From NCBI RefSeq assembly GCF_004116625.1, contig NZ_NXIE01000003.1, positions 310,001 through 374,000 of the forward strand: a stretch of 64,000 nucleotides of DNA, written 5' to 3'. The translations under genes were made by a program, and so were the position numbers. The notes beneath the pieces were generated by a model. It ran no database searches and was not told the origin of the DNA. It saw nothing but the letters and a program-made list of their open reading frames with translations. Below, piece after piece: positions 7,951 through 17,611 of this stretch; position 1 is the stretch's first letter, and the number at the start of each line of letters is the position of its first letter. This DNA is from Halarcobacter mediterraneus (GTDB taxonomy: Bacteria; Campylobacterota; Campylobacteria; Campylobacterales; Arcobacteraceae).

Positions 7951-9366
7951 TTATCTATTTTTTGTAGAAAAGATTTGTTCAGCCCATTCTGTAATTGGAC
8001 CTCTTAATACTTTTTGTAGTTTTATTGCAAAAATATTGATTAGTGAATTTTCATTTTTTGTTGACTTTAAAAGAGTAGTCAAAGCATTTGTATGTTTATT
8101 TACATAAAAGTTATCAATTTGTTTATTACTTCCTAAAATTACTACTTTACAAGTGTTATCAACTCTTGATAAGACCATTTGCATTGTCTTATTTGACATA
8201 TTTTGTGCTTCATCGATTATAACAAAAGCATTTGAAAGAGTTCTTCCTCTCATCTCACCTACCCACATTGTTTCGATTCCATAGTTTTGTATAAGTTGTT
8301 CAATTCTTTGAGTAACCTCTTGATCATCTAATTCTTGGATATTATCTGTATTCTTTTTATTTGTTTGTTTTCTTTTATGTTCACTTCTTACAATATAGTC
8401 TAAACTATCCATTAAAGGATGATTATATATTTTAAATTTTTCTTCATATCCTGGTAAATATCCAATATCTTCACCTTTATCTAAAGATTCAATTGAATTT
8501 CTAATATATATAATTCTTTGAAAATATTTTTGTCTTACTAGTTTTAATGCTCCACTTAAAGCAAGCAAGGTTTTACCTGAACCTGCTTTAGCTTCTACTA
8601 TTAATACATTATAAAAATGAGATAAAATTCCAGATGAAAAGAAAAGTTGCTCTTTATTTAAAGGTGTTATTATCTGATTTCTCATTTCACCTTCATCTAA
8701 TAAAACAACTCTATTATTTTGAACTGTTACAAGTATTACTTGATCTGATCCTTTTACTTTAAAACAGTAATTAAAATTATATGGTTTATACTCTTTATCA
8801 TAATCAGTAATTAAGGCATTATCTAAATGTTCTGTATCTTCAAAATTTATTTCTATTGTTTTAATAAACTCATAATTAAAAGTATCATTATCTGAGCCTA
8901 ATAAAGAATCTGTTTTTATATCAAGTGATACGGCTCTTGTTCTTGCCATAATATCTAAAGAAAGAAAAGTACTTTCCTCTTTATAGTTTTCTTTACAGAA
9001 TTTTGCTATTTCTAGTATTTTTCTATCATTAATTATATTGTTTGCAACATTTTTTGTATTTATTGCATATTCTTCACAAGAAATCACATCAATTATTGCT
9101 TCTTTTTGAGAAAGAATTTCTAAACTTACTATTTTAAAATTTCCATCTTTTCTTGTGTTAATAATAGTTGAATTCTCTAAGATTCTAGCGAATTCTCTTG
9201 CTTGAAAATTTATTTCATCAAAACCACTTTTTTTACTATCTATTTCATCTAAAACAGTCTCAGGTAAAACAATTAGATTTTTCTTTTCATCACTCAATTT
9301 AAATATATTACTTGCATCTTCAAGTAATATATTTGTATCTAAAATATATACTTTTTCAAAATTCAT
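7951..9366 (-). CDS. PIN domain-PhoH ATPase fusion protein
   Basis: Residues 1-150 form a PIN-type RNase domain (ILDTNILLED near the start, with conserved acidic residues). Residues 230-471 form a PhoH-type P-loop ATPase, with Walker A AKAGSGKT at 259-266 and Walker B FVIIDEAQN near 380-388. PIN-PhoH (PhoH2/YlaK-like) proteins are reported as ATP-dependent RNA helicase/ribonucleases, which suggests an RNA-processing role. The gene is 2 bp from hemJ and probably cotranscribed with it. Classic phoH regulation by phosphate is not implied. Confidence 0.85.
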   Translation of the reverse strand: MNFEKVYILDTNILLEDASNIFKLSDEKKNLIVLPETVLDEIDSKKSGFDEINFQAREFARILENSTIINTRKDGNFKIVSLEILSQKEAIIDVISCEEYAINTKNVANNIINDRKILEIAKFCKENYKEESTFLSLDIMARTRAVSLDIKTDSLLGSDNDTFNYEFIKTIEINFEDTEHLDNALITDYDKEYKPYNFNYCFKVKGSDQVILVTVQNNRVVLLDEGEMRNQIITPLNKEQLFFSSGILSHFYNVLIVEAKAGSGKTLLALSGALKLVRQKYFQRIIYIRNSIESLDKGEDIGYLPGYEEKFKIYNHPLMDSLDYIVRSEHKRKQTNKKNTDNIQELDDQEVTQRIEQLIQNYGIETMWVGEMRGRTLSNAFVIIDEAQNMSNKTMQMVLSRVDNTCKVVILGSNKQIDNFYVNKHTNALTTLLKSTKNENSLINIFAIKLQKVLRGPITEWAEQIFSTKNR

Positions 9367-9367
9367 A

Positions 9368-9901
9368 TTAACTCTTTTTCTCTTTTGGTTTTTGTTTTAG
9401 TACTTTATATATTATAAAACTTCCTATTAATAAAGTAATAATTGTAAAACTAAGAGAAAAAGTTTTTGTCACTACATAGCCTACTATTAATACTGCTAAT
9501 ACAGTTGGAACTTCATTATATGCTCTAAAGAAGCTTCCTTTTTTTGAATAATTACCTTTTGCTAATTCTTTCATAAAATAACCCAAAGAAAAAGAATATG
9601 CAATTAAAAGTAAAGCAAAAAATATTTTTGCATGAAGCCAACCATCACCTTTTAACATATCAGGTTGTAAAGCAATCATCAAAATTCCACTAGCAATTGA
9701 AGCCCACATTGCAGGCATTCCTATATATTTATACATTTTATATTCTTGAATCTTAACAACTTCTACAAAATCTTTTTTATCTTTATGTTCTGTATGATAT
9801 ACATAAAGTCTAGGTTGATAAAATAACATTGACATCCATGACATTACAGCAACAATATGAAATACTAATATCCATAAGTAATATTCTAAAAGAAAATCCA
9901 T
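9368..9901 (-). CDS. hemJ: HemJ-type protoporphyrinogen IX oxidase
   Basis: This small inner-membrane protein oxidises protoporphyrinogen IX to protoporphyrin IX in heme biosynthesis. The family signature WILVFHIVAVMSWMSMLFYQPRLYVYH is visible near the N-terminus in two blocks, with His15 and Arg31-His36 as the conserved residues. Four or five membrane segments are present. At 177 residues it is slightly longer than usual (about 145-150), with a Lys-rich tail. The ATG follows a GGG-containing ribosome site. Confidence 0.85.
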   Translation of the reverse strand: MDFLLEYYLWILVFHIVAVMSWMSMLFYQPRLYVYHTEHKDKKDFVEVVKIQEYKMYKYIGMPAMWASIASGILMIALQPDMLKGDGWLHAKIFFALLLIAYSFSLGYFMKELAKGNYSKKGSFFRAYNEVPTVLAVLIVGYVVTKTFSLSFTIITLLIGSFIIYKVLKQKPKEKKS

Positions 9902-9919
9902 CTAAACCCTTTTAATTTA

Positions 9920-11107
9920 CTAATCTTTATTTTTGATTTTTTTTAACCATTCATTCAAAGTTTTTTCATATCCAATATTTAATGATTCATAATATATTAA
10001 ATCTTCTTTTAAATACTCTTGTTCAACCCAACCACCAAAATCATGTGGGTATAAATAACCTTCGTGTTTATTATCAAGATGTTTTGGAATATTTAATATC
10101 TTACCATTTTTTACTTCATGTAATGCTTTATTTATAGCTGCATAAGCACTATTAGATTTGGGACAAGAAGCTAAATAAACTACACATTGAGCTAAAATTA
10201 TTCTACTTTCTGGATATCCTATTTTAGATGTAGAGATCATAGTATTTACTGCTAAATTGAAAGCATTTGGATTTGCATTACCTATATCTTCACTTGCAAA
10301 AATTACTAATCTTCGAGTTATAAACTCTACACTCTCTCCTCCAGCAATTAGTCTTGATAAATAGTATATTGCAGCATCCACATCAGAACCCCTCATAGAT
10401 TTTATCAATGCACTTGCTAAATCATAATGAGAATCCTTAGAACTCACTCCATCAACAATACTATCTTTTCTTAAATCTTTCAATACTTCAATATCAATTT
10501 CCTTTGATATTTTAGAAGCAAAATTAAGCAAATTTAACATAGCCCTTGCATCACCACCACTTGAATTGATTAAATACTCTCTACACTCTTTATTTATCGT
10601 TAAATCTGCATTATTAACTGCACTATTAAGAACTTGATCTAAATCTTCATTTGTAAGGGATTTAAACTCAAAAAGAAAAGACCTTGAACGAATTGCATTA
10701 GTAAGGGTAAAAAATGGATTTTCTGTACTTGCACCAATTATTATTGCATCATAATTTTCCATTATAGGAAGTAAAACTTCCTGTTGATTTTTAGATAATC
10801 TATGTACTTCATCAATAAAAACAATAGGTTTGATTAAAGCATTTTTGTATCTATCAAAGACTTTTCTTAGTTCATCTATTTTAATTGTTGTTGCATTAAA
10901 ATAATAATAATCTGTATTTATTGTTTTTGCAATGATTTTTGCTAGTGTTGTTTTTCCAGTTCCTGGTTTACCATAGAAAAAAAGATGTGGTATCTCTTTT
11001 TTTTCTATAAGTTTGTATAAAGTTTTATCTTTCCCTATTATATGTTTTTGTCCCACAAACTCAATTAGCTTTTGTGGTCTTAAAATATTCGATAAGTCAG
11101 TCATCAT
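9920..11107 (-). CDS. rarA: Replication-associated recombination protein A (MgsA/RarA AAA ATPase)
   Basis: This clamp-loader-like AAA+ ATPase acts at stalled replication forks. Walker A GKPGTGKTTLAK lies near residues 46-57 and Walker B VFIDEVHRL near 94-102. The C-terminal MgsA/WHIP-like oligomerisation region is present (SRLIAGGESVEFITRRLVIFASEDIGNANP, read in two halves). Three start codons sit in a row (TTG, ATG, ATG); I use the first ATG. The start overlaps the end of the upstream pseudouridine synthase gene, implying translational coupling. Confidence 0.88.
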   Translation of the reverse strand: MMTDLSNILRPQKLIEFVGQKHIIGKDKTLYKLIEKKEIPHLFFYGKPGTGKTTLAKIIAKTINTDYYYFNATTIKIDELRKVFDRYKNALIKPIVFIDEVHRLSKNQQEVLLPIMENYDAIIIGASTENPFFTLTNAIRSRSFLFEFKSLTNEDLDQVLNSAVNNADLTINKECREYLINSSGGDARAMLNLLNFASKISKEIDIEVLKDLRKDSIVDGVSSKDSHYDLASALIKSMRGSDVDAAIYYLSRLIAGGESVEFITRRLVIFASEDIGNANPNAFNLAVNTMISTSKIGYPESRIILAQCVVYLASCPKSNSAYAAINKALHEVKNGKILNIPKHLDNKHEGYLYPHDFGGWVEQEYLKEDLIYYESLNIGYEKTLNEWLKKIKNKD

Positions 11108-11891
11108 CAACTTTTAAGAAAGACCTTAAGTCTCTATATTCATCCTTTGTTAAGTATCTACTTTTACCAGTAGGAAGATTATTTAGAGTCATCCCTCCAA
11201 ATTCAAATCTTTTTAAATCCATTACATTTAAACCAAAATGTCCGAAAAATCTTCTAAGTTCTCTATTTTTACCTTCTGATATTGCAACTTTTAGTTTAGA
11301 GAAGTTTTTATTATTTGTAAGAACTTGATATGCAATAAAAGGTTCAAAACTCATTGCTTTTATTTTTGATTTTTCATGGGCTCCTGAACTTGCATCTTCA
11401 AGTTCTAAACCATTTAACATGGCTTCTTCAACTTTAGGATGTATTTCTCCATCTACTTTTATTTTATAAATTCTTTCTAGTTTTGAATGCATTAATTTAT
11501 TAGCCACATCAACAGAATCAGTTAAAAGAATTAAACCTTCACTAGCATAGTCAAGTCTACCAATTGGTAGAAAATGTTTATATTTTTGTCCTAAAGTATC
11601 AAAAATAGTTTTTCTTCCTTGAGGATCATTTTTTGTAACCAATTCACCTTTAGGTTTATTGTACATAATTACTGTGTACATTCTATTTTTATCTTCTTTA
11701 ATTAATTTTTTACCTATTTTTACTTCATCATTAATTGATACTTTTGTAGCAAGATTTGTGACTACTTTTCCATTGACAGATACTCTTCCTTCTTCAATTA
11801 TTTTATCTGCTTCTCTTCTAGAATAGTTGCTATTATGAGATATAAATTTATTAAGTCTAGTTAGTTCTATTATTTCTTCTTGATTTTTCAT
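11097..11891 (-). CDS. rRNA pseudouridine synthase, RluB/RsuA family
   Basis: An N-terminal S4 RNA-binding domain (LNKFISHNSNYSRREADKII, about 13-60) is followed by the RsuA/RluB-type catalytic domain. The catalytic aspartate is Asp114 in GRLDYASEGLILLT. The family isomerises uridine in 23S (RluB, RluE, RluF) or 16S (RsuA) rRNA; the target here is most likely 23S but cannot be told from sequence alone. The gene overlaps kdsD by one base and rarA by about 11 bases, so kdsD-rlu-rarA form one operon. Confidence 0.85.
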   Translation of the reverse strand: MKNQEEIIELTRLNKFISHNSNYSRREADKIIEEGRVSVNGKVVTNLATKVSINDEVKIGKKLIKEDKNRMYTVIMYNKPKGELVTKNDPQGRKTIFDTLGQKYKHFLPIGRLDYASEGLILLTDSVDVANKLMHSKLERIYKIKVDGEIHPKVEEAMLNGLELEDASSGAHEKSKIKAMSFEPFIAYQVLTNNKNFSKLKVAISEGKNRELRRFFGHFGLNVMDLKRFEFGGMTLNNLPTGKSRYLTKDEYRDLRSFLKVDDD

Positions 11892-12856
11892 TATTTGATT
11901 CCTGCTTCAATTAAATCATGAATATGTAAAATTCCTTGAACTTTACCCTCTTCATCTGTAACTATTAACACTTGTATTTTATAATCTTCTATAATTCTTA
12001 GTGCATCACTTGCTAGTATATTTTTATCATTTATAGTTTTAGGATTTTTATTTGAAATTGACTCAACATCACACTCTAAAGTAAAGTTTTTATCCATTAG
12101 TGCTCTTCTTAAGTCACCATCACTTAAAACTGAACTTAATTTTCCATCTTCATCAACAACAAAAACATTTCCCAATCTACCTTCACTCATTATAACAATT
12201 GCATCTTTTAGTTTTGTTTCACGTGAAACAATTGGTAAATTTTCTTTTCTCAGTAAGTCTGAAACTTTTACAAAAAGTTTTTTACCAAGACTTCCTCCAG
12301 GATGAAATGATGCAAAGTCTTCTTTTTTAAAATCTCTTTTTTTCATTAAACAAACAGCTAAAGCATCACCCATAGCCATTGTTAATGTTGTAGAAGAAGT
12401 AGGAGCAGTATCTAAAGGACAGGCTTCTTTAGATACAGAAATATTAATAAAGAAATCAGAATACTTTCCAAGAGTTGATTCTTTTGTTTTTGCCATTGCT
12501 ATTAATGGTATATCAAATCTTTTTAAATGTGGTAAAAGTTGGATTAATTCTTCACTCTCCCCACTATATGATATTGCTAAAACAATATCATCTTTACCTA
12601 TCATTCCTAAGTCACCGTGCATAGCTTCAGTAGGATGTAAAAAGAAAGAGGATGTTCCAGTACTAGCTAGTGTTGCAGCTATTTTAGCTCCAACTAAACC
12701 AGATTTTCCTACTCCTGTAACAATAAGTTTTCCTTTACAAGAAACAACTAAATCAACTGCTTTTTCTATATCAAAATCTTTTATATTATTAGCAGCTATT
12801 AATAATTCATTAGCTTCAGTTTTTAATACATCAAAAGCAATCTCGTTAAAATTCAT
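11891..12856 (-). CDS. kdsD: Arabinose-5-phosphate isomerase (KdsD/GutQ family)
   Basis: This enzyme converts ribulose-5-phosphate to arabinose-5-phosphate, the first step to the Kdo sugar of lipopolysaccharide. A SIS isomerase domain (residues 35-190, VTGVGKSGLVGAKIAATLAS) is followed by two CBS domains (about 205-321). The length (321) matches the family. The ribosome site is AAGGAA. A perfect parS site lies inside the coding sequence at 12215-12230, in the codons linking to the CBS region, so the centromere site is fixed within an essential gene. Confidence 0.88.
   Translation of the reverse strand: MNFNEIAFDVLKTEANELLIAANNIKDFDIEKAVDLVVSCKGKLIVTGVGKSGLVGAKIAATLASTGTSSFFLHPTEAMHGDLGMIGKDDIVLAISYSGESEELIQLLPHLKRFDIPLIAMAKTKESTLGKYSDFFINISVSKEACPLDTAPTSSTTLTMAMGDALAVCLMKKRDFKKEDFASFHPGGSLGKKLFVKVSDLLRKENLPIVSRETKLKDAIVIMSEGRLGNVFVVDEDGKLSSVLSDGDLRRALMDKNFTLECDVESISNKNPKTINDKNILASDALRIIEDYKIQVLIVTDEEGKVQGILHIHDLIEAGIK
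12215..12230. promoter_or_regulatory. parS chromosome-partition site (intragenic)
   Basis: The 16-bp palindrome TGTTTCACGTGAAACA is identical to the bacterial parS consensus bound by ParB. It lies inside kdsD, about 50 kb from dnaA. No parA or parB gene is in the window. Confidence 0.85.
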
Positions 12857-12865
12857 TTATTTTCC

Positions 12866-14770
12866 TTATTGAACAAATAGTGTTGGTACAATCATTGGGT
12901 ATTTTTTATATTTTCTAATACAGTGTTTTCTAACAACTTTTCTAATCTCATCTTCAACAATTCTATTATTTTTAAATATACCCTCTTTTGCATTTTTTAA
13001 GAATGTATCTAATAAATCTTCTATCTCTTTTGAAAAAGCTCTATCTTGTTTATTAGGAACAAGTCCAAATGATGTAACTCTAGGTCTTTGTTCCATTTTT
13101 CTATCATTTTCATTAACTTGAGCAACAATCATAACAACACCTTCATTTGCCATGGTTTGTCTATCAATTACAATGTCATCTGCAATTTTATTATTAAGTT
13201 GATTGTCAATATAAACTTTACCAGTTTTAACAGATTTCACTTTTTTAAGATATTTTGGAGTAACTTCTACTTGTTCTCCATCACTCATAATATAAGTATT
13301 TCTTTCTAATACACCACAATCAATACCTGTCCTTGCATGTCTTAATGCATGATTATATTCACCATGAATAGGCATAAAGAATTTAGGTTTAACTAATCTT
13401 AACATTAATTTTTGTTCCTCTTGAGCAGCATGTCCAGATACATGAATTTCACTAAAATCTTGATATGCTACTTGTGCACCAGCTTTAAGTAAATGATTAA
13501 TAATAGCAGATACACTTGCTTCATTTCCAGGAATTGCTTTTGCAGAAAGAATAATTTGATCCCCTGGCTTAATTTTAATATGTCTATGCTCATGGATTGA
13601 CATTCTATATAAAGCACTCATAGATTCACCCTGACTACCAGTTGTTACAATAAGAACTTCTTTATCATCATATTTATTTACTTCATGTGCTTCAATAAAT
13701 TGATCCCTTGGGAATTTTATATATCCTAAACTCATAGCAATTTCAAGGTTCTTTTCCATTGATCTTCCAATAACACATACTTTTCTACCATATTTAATTC
13801 CATGTTCAATTGCTTGAGAAACTCTATGAATATTAGATGAGAAAGTAGACATTATCACTCTACCTTTTGCAGAAGAAAATAATCTATCAAATGTAGGTCC
13901 TACTGTTCTTTCTGATTTTGTAAATCCAGGAGAGTGAGAGTTTGTTGAATCAGACATAAGTAATAGAACACCTTTTTCTCCATAGTGTGCAAATCTATGT
14001 AAATCTGTTGGAAAGCCATCTATTGGAGTATGATCTATTTTAAAATCTCCTGTATGAATAATAGTACCAGCTTCTGTAGTAATAGCTAAAGAAGATGAAT
14101 CAATAATAGAGTGAGTAATATGAATCCATTCTATTTCAAAATCTCCAATTTTGACTGGTACTCTTTTTTCAATAGGTCTAAATAGTTTTCTATATTCTCT
14201 CATCTTATGTTCATCAAACTTTGAACCAATCATTTCTAATGGTAATGATGTTCCATAAATAGGAAATTGCATCTCTTTATATAAATATGGCATAGCACCA
14301 ATATGGTCTTCATGTCCATGGGTAATAATTACAGCTTCAATTTTATTTTTAATTTCTCTTATATAAGAGAAATCTGGAATTAAAATATCAACACCATGCA
14401 TATCTTCATCAGGGAAACTCATTCCTACATCAACAATAATTGCACTCTTTTCAGTTTCAACTACCATCATATTTCCACCAATTTCACCTAAACCACCAAG
14501 AGGTGTTATCCTAATTTTTGCATTTGTTGAAAGGTTTAATTTATTATGTGGATTTAATCTATTTTTATGAGACTTTTCATTTATAATATATGCTTTTTTT
14601 AAGTCTGTTAACCAACTTTTATTAGTTTTACTGCTATTTGTTCTAGCTCTAGGATTTGGTTTTCTTCTTTTATTATATGGTTTCTTCTCAGAAGACTTTT
14701 CTTGTTTCTGAGTACCATTTTTTTGTTCAGTATTTTCTTGTTCTACTTTATTTGTTTCGTTGTTTTCCAT
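12866..14770 (-). CDS. rnj: Ribonuclease J
   Basis: This is a metallo-beta-lactamase/beta-CASP ribonuclease with 5'-3' exonuclease and endonuclease activity, the central mRNA decay enzyme in Campylobacterota. The zinc motif HGHEDH is at 151-156. SDSTNS and further beta-CASP His motifs follow (IIHTGDFKID, HVSGHA, FMPIHGEYNH). A low-complexity, basic, Asn/Gln/Lys-rich extension of about 80 residues precedes the catalytic domain, as known in Helicobacter RNase J. The start overlaps the end of rsmA by 23 bp, which implies coupling between ribosome maturation and RNA decay genes. Confidence 0.92.
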   Translation of the reverse strand: MENNETNKVEQENTEQKNGTQKQEKSSEKKPYNKRRKPNPRARTNSSKTNKSWLTDLKKAYIINEKSHKNRLNPHNKLNLSTNAKIRITPLGGLGEIGGNMMVVETEKSAIIVDVGMSFPDEDMHGVDILIPDFSYIREIKNKIEAVIITHGHEDHIGAMPYLYKEMQFPIYGTSLPLEMIGSKFDEHKMREYRKLFRPIEKRVPVKIGDFEIEWIHITHSIIDSSSLAITTEAGTIIHTGDFKIDHTPIDGFPTDLHRFAHYGEKGVLLLMSDSTNSHSPGFTKSERTVGPTFDRLFSSAKGRVIMSTFSSNIHRVSQAIEHGIKYGRKVCVIGRSMEKNLEIAMSLGYIKFPRDQFIEAHEVNKYDDKEVLIVTTGSQGESMSALYRMSIHEHRHIKIKPGDQIILSAKAIPGNEASVSAIINHLLKAGAQVAYQDFSEIHVSGHAAQEEQKLMLRLVKPKFFMPIHGEYNHALRHARTGIDCGVLERNTYIMSDGEQVEVTPKYLKKVKSVKTGKVYIDNQLNNKIADDIVIDRQTMANEGVVMIVAQVNENDRKMEQRPRVTSFGLVPNKQDRAFSKEIEDLLDTFLKNAKEGIFKNNRIVEDEIRKVVRKHCIRKYKKYPMIVPTLFVQ

Positions 14771-15554
14771 TATTCACCTTTGTATACATTTGGCTATACA
14801 AAGATGCGCTTAACTCATGAGGTCTTAAAGTTTCTATTAAATCAAGATCACTATAAATATTAGATAAAAGTTCTTTATCATAAATATTGGATAAATTTTT
14901 AAAAAGCTTTTTTCTTGGTTGAGAAAAACAAACTTTTAAAAATTTTAAAAAACCTTTATCTAGTTTTACACCCATATCTTTTTTAATATATAGTATTGAA
15001 GACATAACTTTTGGCGGAGGGTCAAAAGACTCAGGAGGAACATCAAATAATATCCCATTTTCTTTCGAACATAGACTTGCTATAACACCCAAAGAAGAAA
15101 ATTCTTTTTCATTTTCTTTTGCAGAAAACTTTAAAGCTACTTCTTTTTGAATCATCACAAGAATATTCTCACAATTATCATCTTCAATTGCTCTTAATAT
15201 AATATTCGTCGCAATATAATAAGGAAGATTAGCTACTAAGTCATATTTATTTTCATATAGACTACCAGCTTCTTCCCATGCCGTTAAAACATCTGTGTGG
15301 ATAAGTTGAAATCGGCCATTATCAAGTTCTATTGCAAACTTTGACTTTAAAATACTAATTAAATCAGTATCTACTTCATACGCTAGCGTATCTTTGTACT
15401 TGACTAACTTTTCTGTCAAATCACCTAAGCCAGGCCCAATTTCAACTAATTTATTACTATTATTGGGCATCGATTGGATGATTCTATTTAATATTGATTT
15501 GTCGATTAAAAAGTTTTGTCCAAACTTTTTCTTTGCTTTTATTAACTTTTTCAT
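14748..15554 (-). CDS. rsmA: 16S rRNA dimethyladenosine transferase RsmA (KsgA)
   Basis: This enzyme dimethylates the two adjacent adenines of helix 45 in 16S rRNA using SAM. The SAM-binding motif [10 protein letters not shown] lies at 38-47, and the catalytic NLPYYI motif at 109-114. The N-terminal KKFGQNFL signature is intact. The length of 268 is normal. The ribosome site is weak. It is divergent from hisF, with about 70 bp between the starts. Confidence 0.93.
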   Translation of the reverse strand: MKKLIKAKKKFGQNFLIDKSILNRIIQSMPNNSNKLVEIGPGLGDLTEKLVKYKDTLAYEVDTDLISILKSKFAIELDNGRFQLIHTDVLTAWEEAGSLYENKYDLVANLPYYIATNIILRAIEDDNCENILVMIQKEVALKFSAKENEKEFSSLGVIASLCSKENGILFDVPPESFDPPPKVMSSILYIKKDMGVKLDKGFLKFLKVCFSQPRKKLFKNLSNIYDKELLSNIYSDLDLIETLRPHELSASLYSQMYTKVNNGKQRNK

Positions 15555-15627
15555 AAGAATAAATAGTATAGCTTCATTTAACTTACAATTAGATAAGATT
15601 TTACTTAATTTTAAGAAGGAATTTATA

Positions 15628-16389
15628 TTGAGTTATTTTGCAAAAAGAATTATACCTTGTTTAGATGTAAAAGACGGAAGAGTTGTAAAAGGTGTAAATT
15701 TTATTGGATTAAGAGATGCTGGAGATCCAGTTGAAGTAGCTAAACGATACAATAATGAAGGTGCTGATGAAATTACATTTTTAGATATTACAGCAAGCCA
15801 TGAAAATCGAGATACTATAGTTGATATAGTAAAAGATGTAGCTAAAGAAGTCTTTATCCCTCTAACTGTAGGAGGAGGCATAAGAAAGCTCGAAGATATC
15901 TACAATTTGCTTAATGTAGGTTGTGATAAAGTATCCATAAACTCTTCAGCAGTTGTTAATCCTGACTTTATTAATGAAGGTGCAAAACGATTTGGCTCAC
16001 AATGTATTGTTGTTGCTATTGATGTAAAAAAAGTAGCAGATGGTTCATACCACGTTTTTGTAAAAGGTGGTAGAGAGGATACAAGAATTGATGCAATTTC
16101 ATGGGCAAAAGAAGTATATGATAGAGGAGCTGGAGAAATTTTACTTACATCAATGGATACAGATGGAGCTAAAACAGGTTTTGAGTTAGAAATAACTTCA
16201 AAAATCTCTAGTATTGTTGATATCCCTGTCATTGCCAGTGGCGGTGCAGGAACAATGGAACACATAAAAGAAGCTTTTGAATGCGGAGCAAGTGCAGCAC
16301 TTGCAGCATCAATTTTCCATTTTAAAGAAATTGATATTATGGAATTAAAAAACTACTTAAGAGAAAATAATATACCAGTAAGGATTTAA
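15628..16389 (+). CDS. hisF: Imidazole glycerol phosphate synthase cyclase subunit
   Basis: With HisH this (beta/alpha)8 enzyme closes the imidazole ring in histidine synthesis and releases AICAR. The N-terminus [20 protein letters not shown] contains the catalytic Asp13; the second catalytic Asp lies in [11 protein letters not shown]. The start is the TTG at 15628, preceded by AAGAAGGA. A longer open frame upstream runs across the divergent rsmA promoter and is not coding. At 253 residues it has normal length. No other his gene is nearby, as is common in this phylum. Confidence 0.93.
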   Translation: MSYFAKRIIPCLDVKDGRVVKGVNFIGLRDAGDPVEVAKRYNNEGADEITFLDITASHENRDTIVDIVKDVAKEVFIPLTVGGGIRKLEDIYNLLNVGCDKVSINSSAVVNPDFINEGAKRFGSQCIVVAIDVKKVADGSYHVFVKGGREDTRIDAISWAKEVYDRGAGEILLTSMDTDGAKTGFELEITSKISSIVDIPVIASGGAGTMEHIKEAFECGASAALAASIFHFKEIDIMELKNYLRENNIPVRI

Positions 16390-16390
16390 T

Positions 16391-17056
16391 ATGAAAAAAA
16401 TTTGTTTATTAGCAGCAGTGCCAGCTTTATTATTCTCATTTGATGTGAATTTTAATAAAAAATTTTCTAAGACACTAGTTCAAGATACACTCACAACAAA
16501 TTTAAGTATTGTAATTAAAGATGATAGTGAAAAAAAGATAAACAAAACACTTGAAAAATTTAATAAAAAAATAAAGTCTTATAATAAAGTTGAAAAAGAT
16601 TATGGAACATTAAATATTAGACCTGATTACAGAACTTCAAACAATGTTCCAAAGATTATTGGATACAGAGGAGAATTAAGATATAAAGTAAGTTCAACTA
16701 AAGCAAGTAATATTAATGAATTTATAAGTCAATTAATAGATTTAAAAAAAGATAGAGATACAAATATTATTATTAATAATTTAAGTTGGACAGTAAAAGA
16801 AGATAAATATATTAAAGCTCAAGAAGAATTAAGATTAACTTCAATTCAATGGCTTAGTAATTATGCAAATGAGTTATCAAATACTTTAAATAAAGAGTGT
16901 AAAATAAAAAATATAAGTATTAATACTAACTCATATAGACCAATTGCAAGAATGGCTTATAATTCAGAATCTTCATTTAGTACAAAAATTGCTGTTCCTG
17001 AATCAAATGAAGAAGAAGTATCAATTACTCCATCTTTTACTTTAGAGTGTAAATAA
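16391..17056 (+). CDS. SIMPL-domain (DUF541) periplasmic protein
   Basis: The 221-residue protein starts with a signal peptide (MKKICLLAAVPALLFSF). The body has the alternating pattern of SIMPL/DUF541 proteins, with a conserved region IIGYRGELRYKV followed by INNLSWTVKEDKY and a helix-rich middle. The biochemical role of this family is not established. The gene follows hisF by 1 bp and overlaps the next gene by one base, so the three are one operon. Confidence 0.72.
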   Translation: MKKICLLAAVPALLFSFDVNFNKKFSKTLVQDTLTTNLSIVIKDDSEKKINKTLEKFNKKIKSYNKVEKDYGTLNIRPDYRTSNNVPKIIGYRGELRYKVSSTKASNINEFISQLIDLKKDRDTNIIINNLSWTVKEDKYIKAQEELRLTSIQWLSNYANELSNTLNKECKIKNISINTNSYRPIARMAYNSESSFSTKIAVPESNEEEVSITPSFTLECK

Positions 17057-17592
17057 TGATAATTTGTGCAGGGAGAAATGAAACTTTTAATTTCGCAAAA
17101 GAAATGGGAGTAGGATTAATTGAGACGGCAATTAATCTTACAAGACAATGTTTATTTGACAAACCTGATTTTTTACTTTTTATTGGAAGTGCAGGAAGCT
17201 ATGGAAATCATGAAATTTTTGATATAGTAGAATCAAAAAGAGCAGCTAATATTGAACTATCATTTTTAGAAGACAACTCTTATACTCCACTTGATAATGT
17301 ACTTGAATCAGAAAATAAAATGGTACGAAATGATACCATCATAAACTCTTCAAACTATATTTCTAAAAACTTTGAATTATCAAAAAACTTTAATGAGTAT
17401 GGAATCGGATGTGAAAATATGGAGTTTTACTCTATTTTACAAGTAGCCAAAGAGTTTGAAATTCCAGTTGCGGGAATCTTTGTTATTACAAACTATACAA
17501 ATGAAAATGCTCACGAAGACTTCTTAAAAAACCACAAAGCAGCAATGCAAAAACTAACTTCTTATTTACTAGAAAAACAAATTATTAAATAG
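17056..17592 (+). CDS. Nucleoside phosphorylase-fold protein (PNP/MTAN-like), short form
   Basis: The protein has 178 residues. FLLFIGSAGSYG is the phosphate/ribose loop, and GCENMEFYSILQVAKEFEIPVAGIFVITNYT contains the ENME ribose-binding motif of purine nucleoside phosphorylases and MTA/SAH or futalosine nucleosidases. It is about 50 residues shorter than typical MTAN, mainly at the N-terminus. It could act in purine salvage or in the futalosine menaquinone pathway used by Campylobacterota; the sequence alone does not decide. The ATG overlaps the preceding stop (TAATG). Confidence 0.7.
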   Translation: MIICAGRNETFNFAKEMGVGLIETAINLTRQCLFDKPDFLLFIGSAGSYGNHEIFDIVESKRAANIELSFLEDNSYTPLDNVLESENKMVRNDTIINSSNYISKNFELSKNFNEYGIGCENMEFYSILQVAKEFEIPVAGIFVITNYTNENAHEDFLKNHKAAMQKLTSYLLEKQIIK

Positions 17593-17611
17593 TATTTTAC
17601 AACAGCCTAAT

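Noticed and set aside
15394-15627. Longer N-terminus for hisF
   Set aside because: The extra frame runs back into the divergent rsmA gene, and the TTG at 15628 has AAGAAGGA and the family N-terminus.
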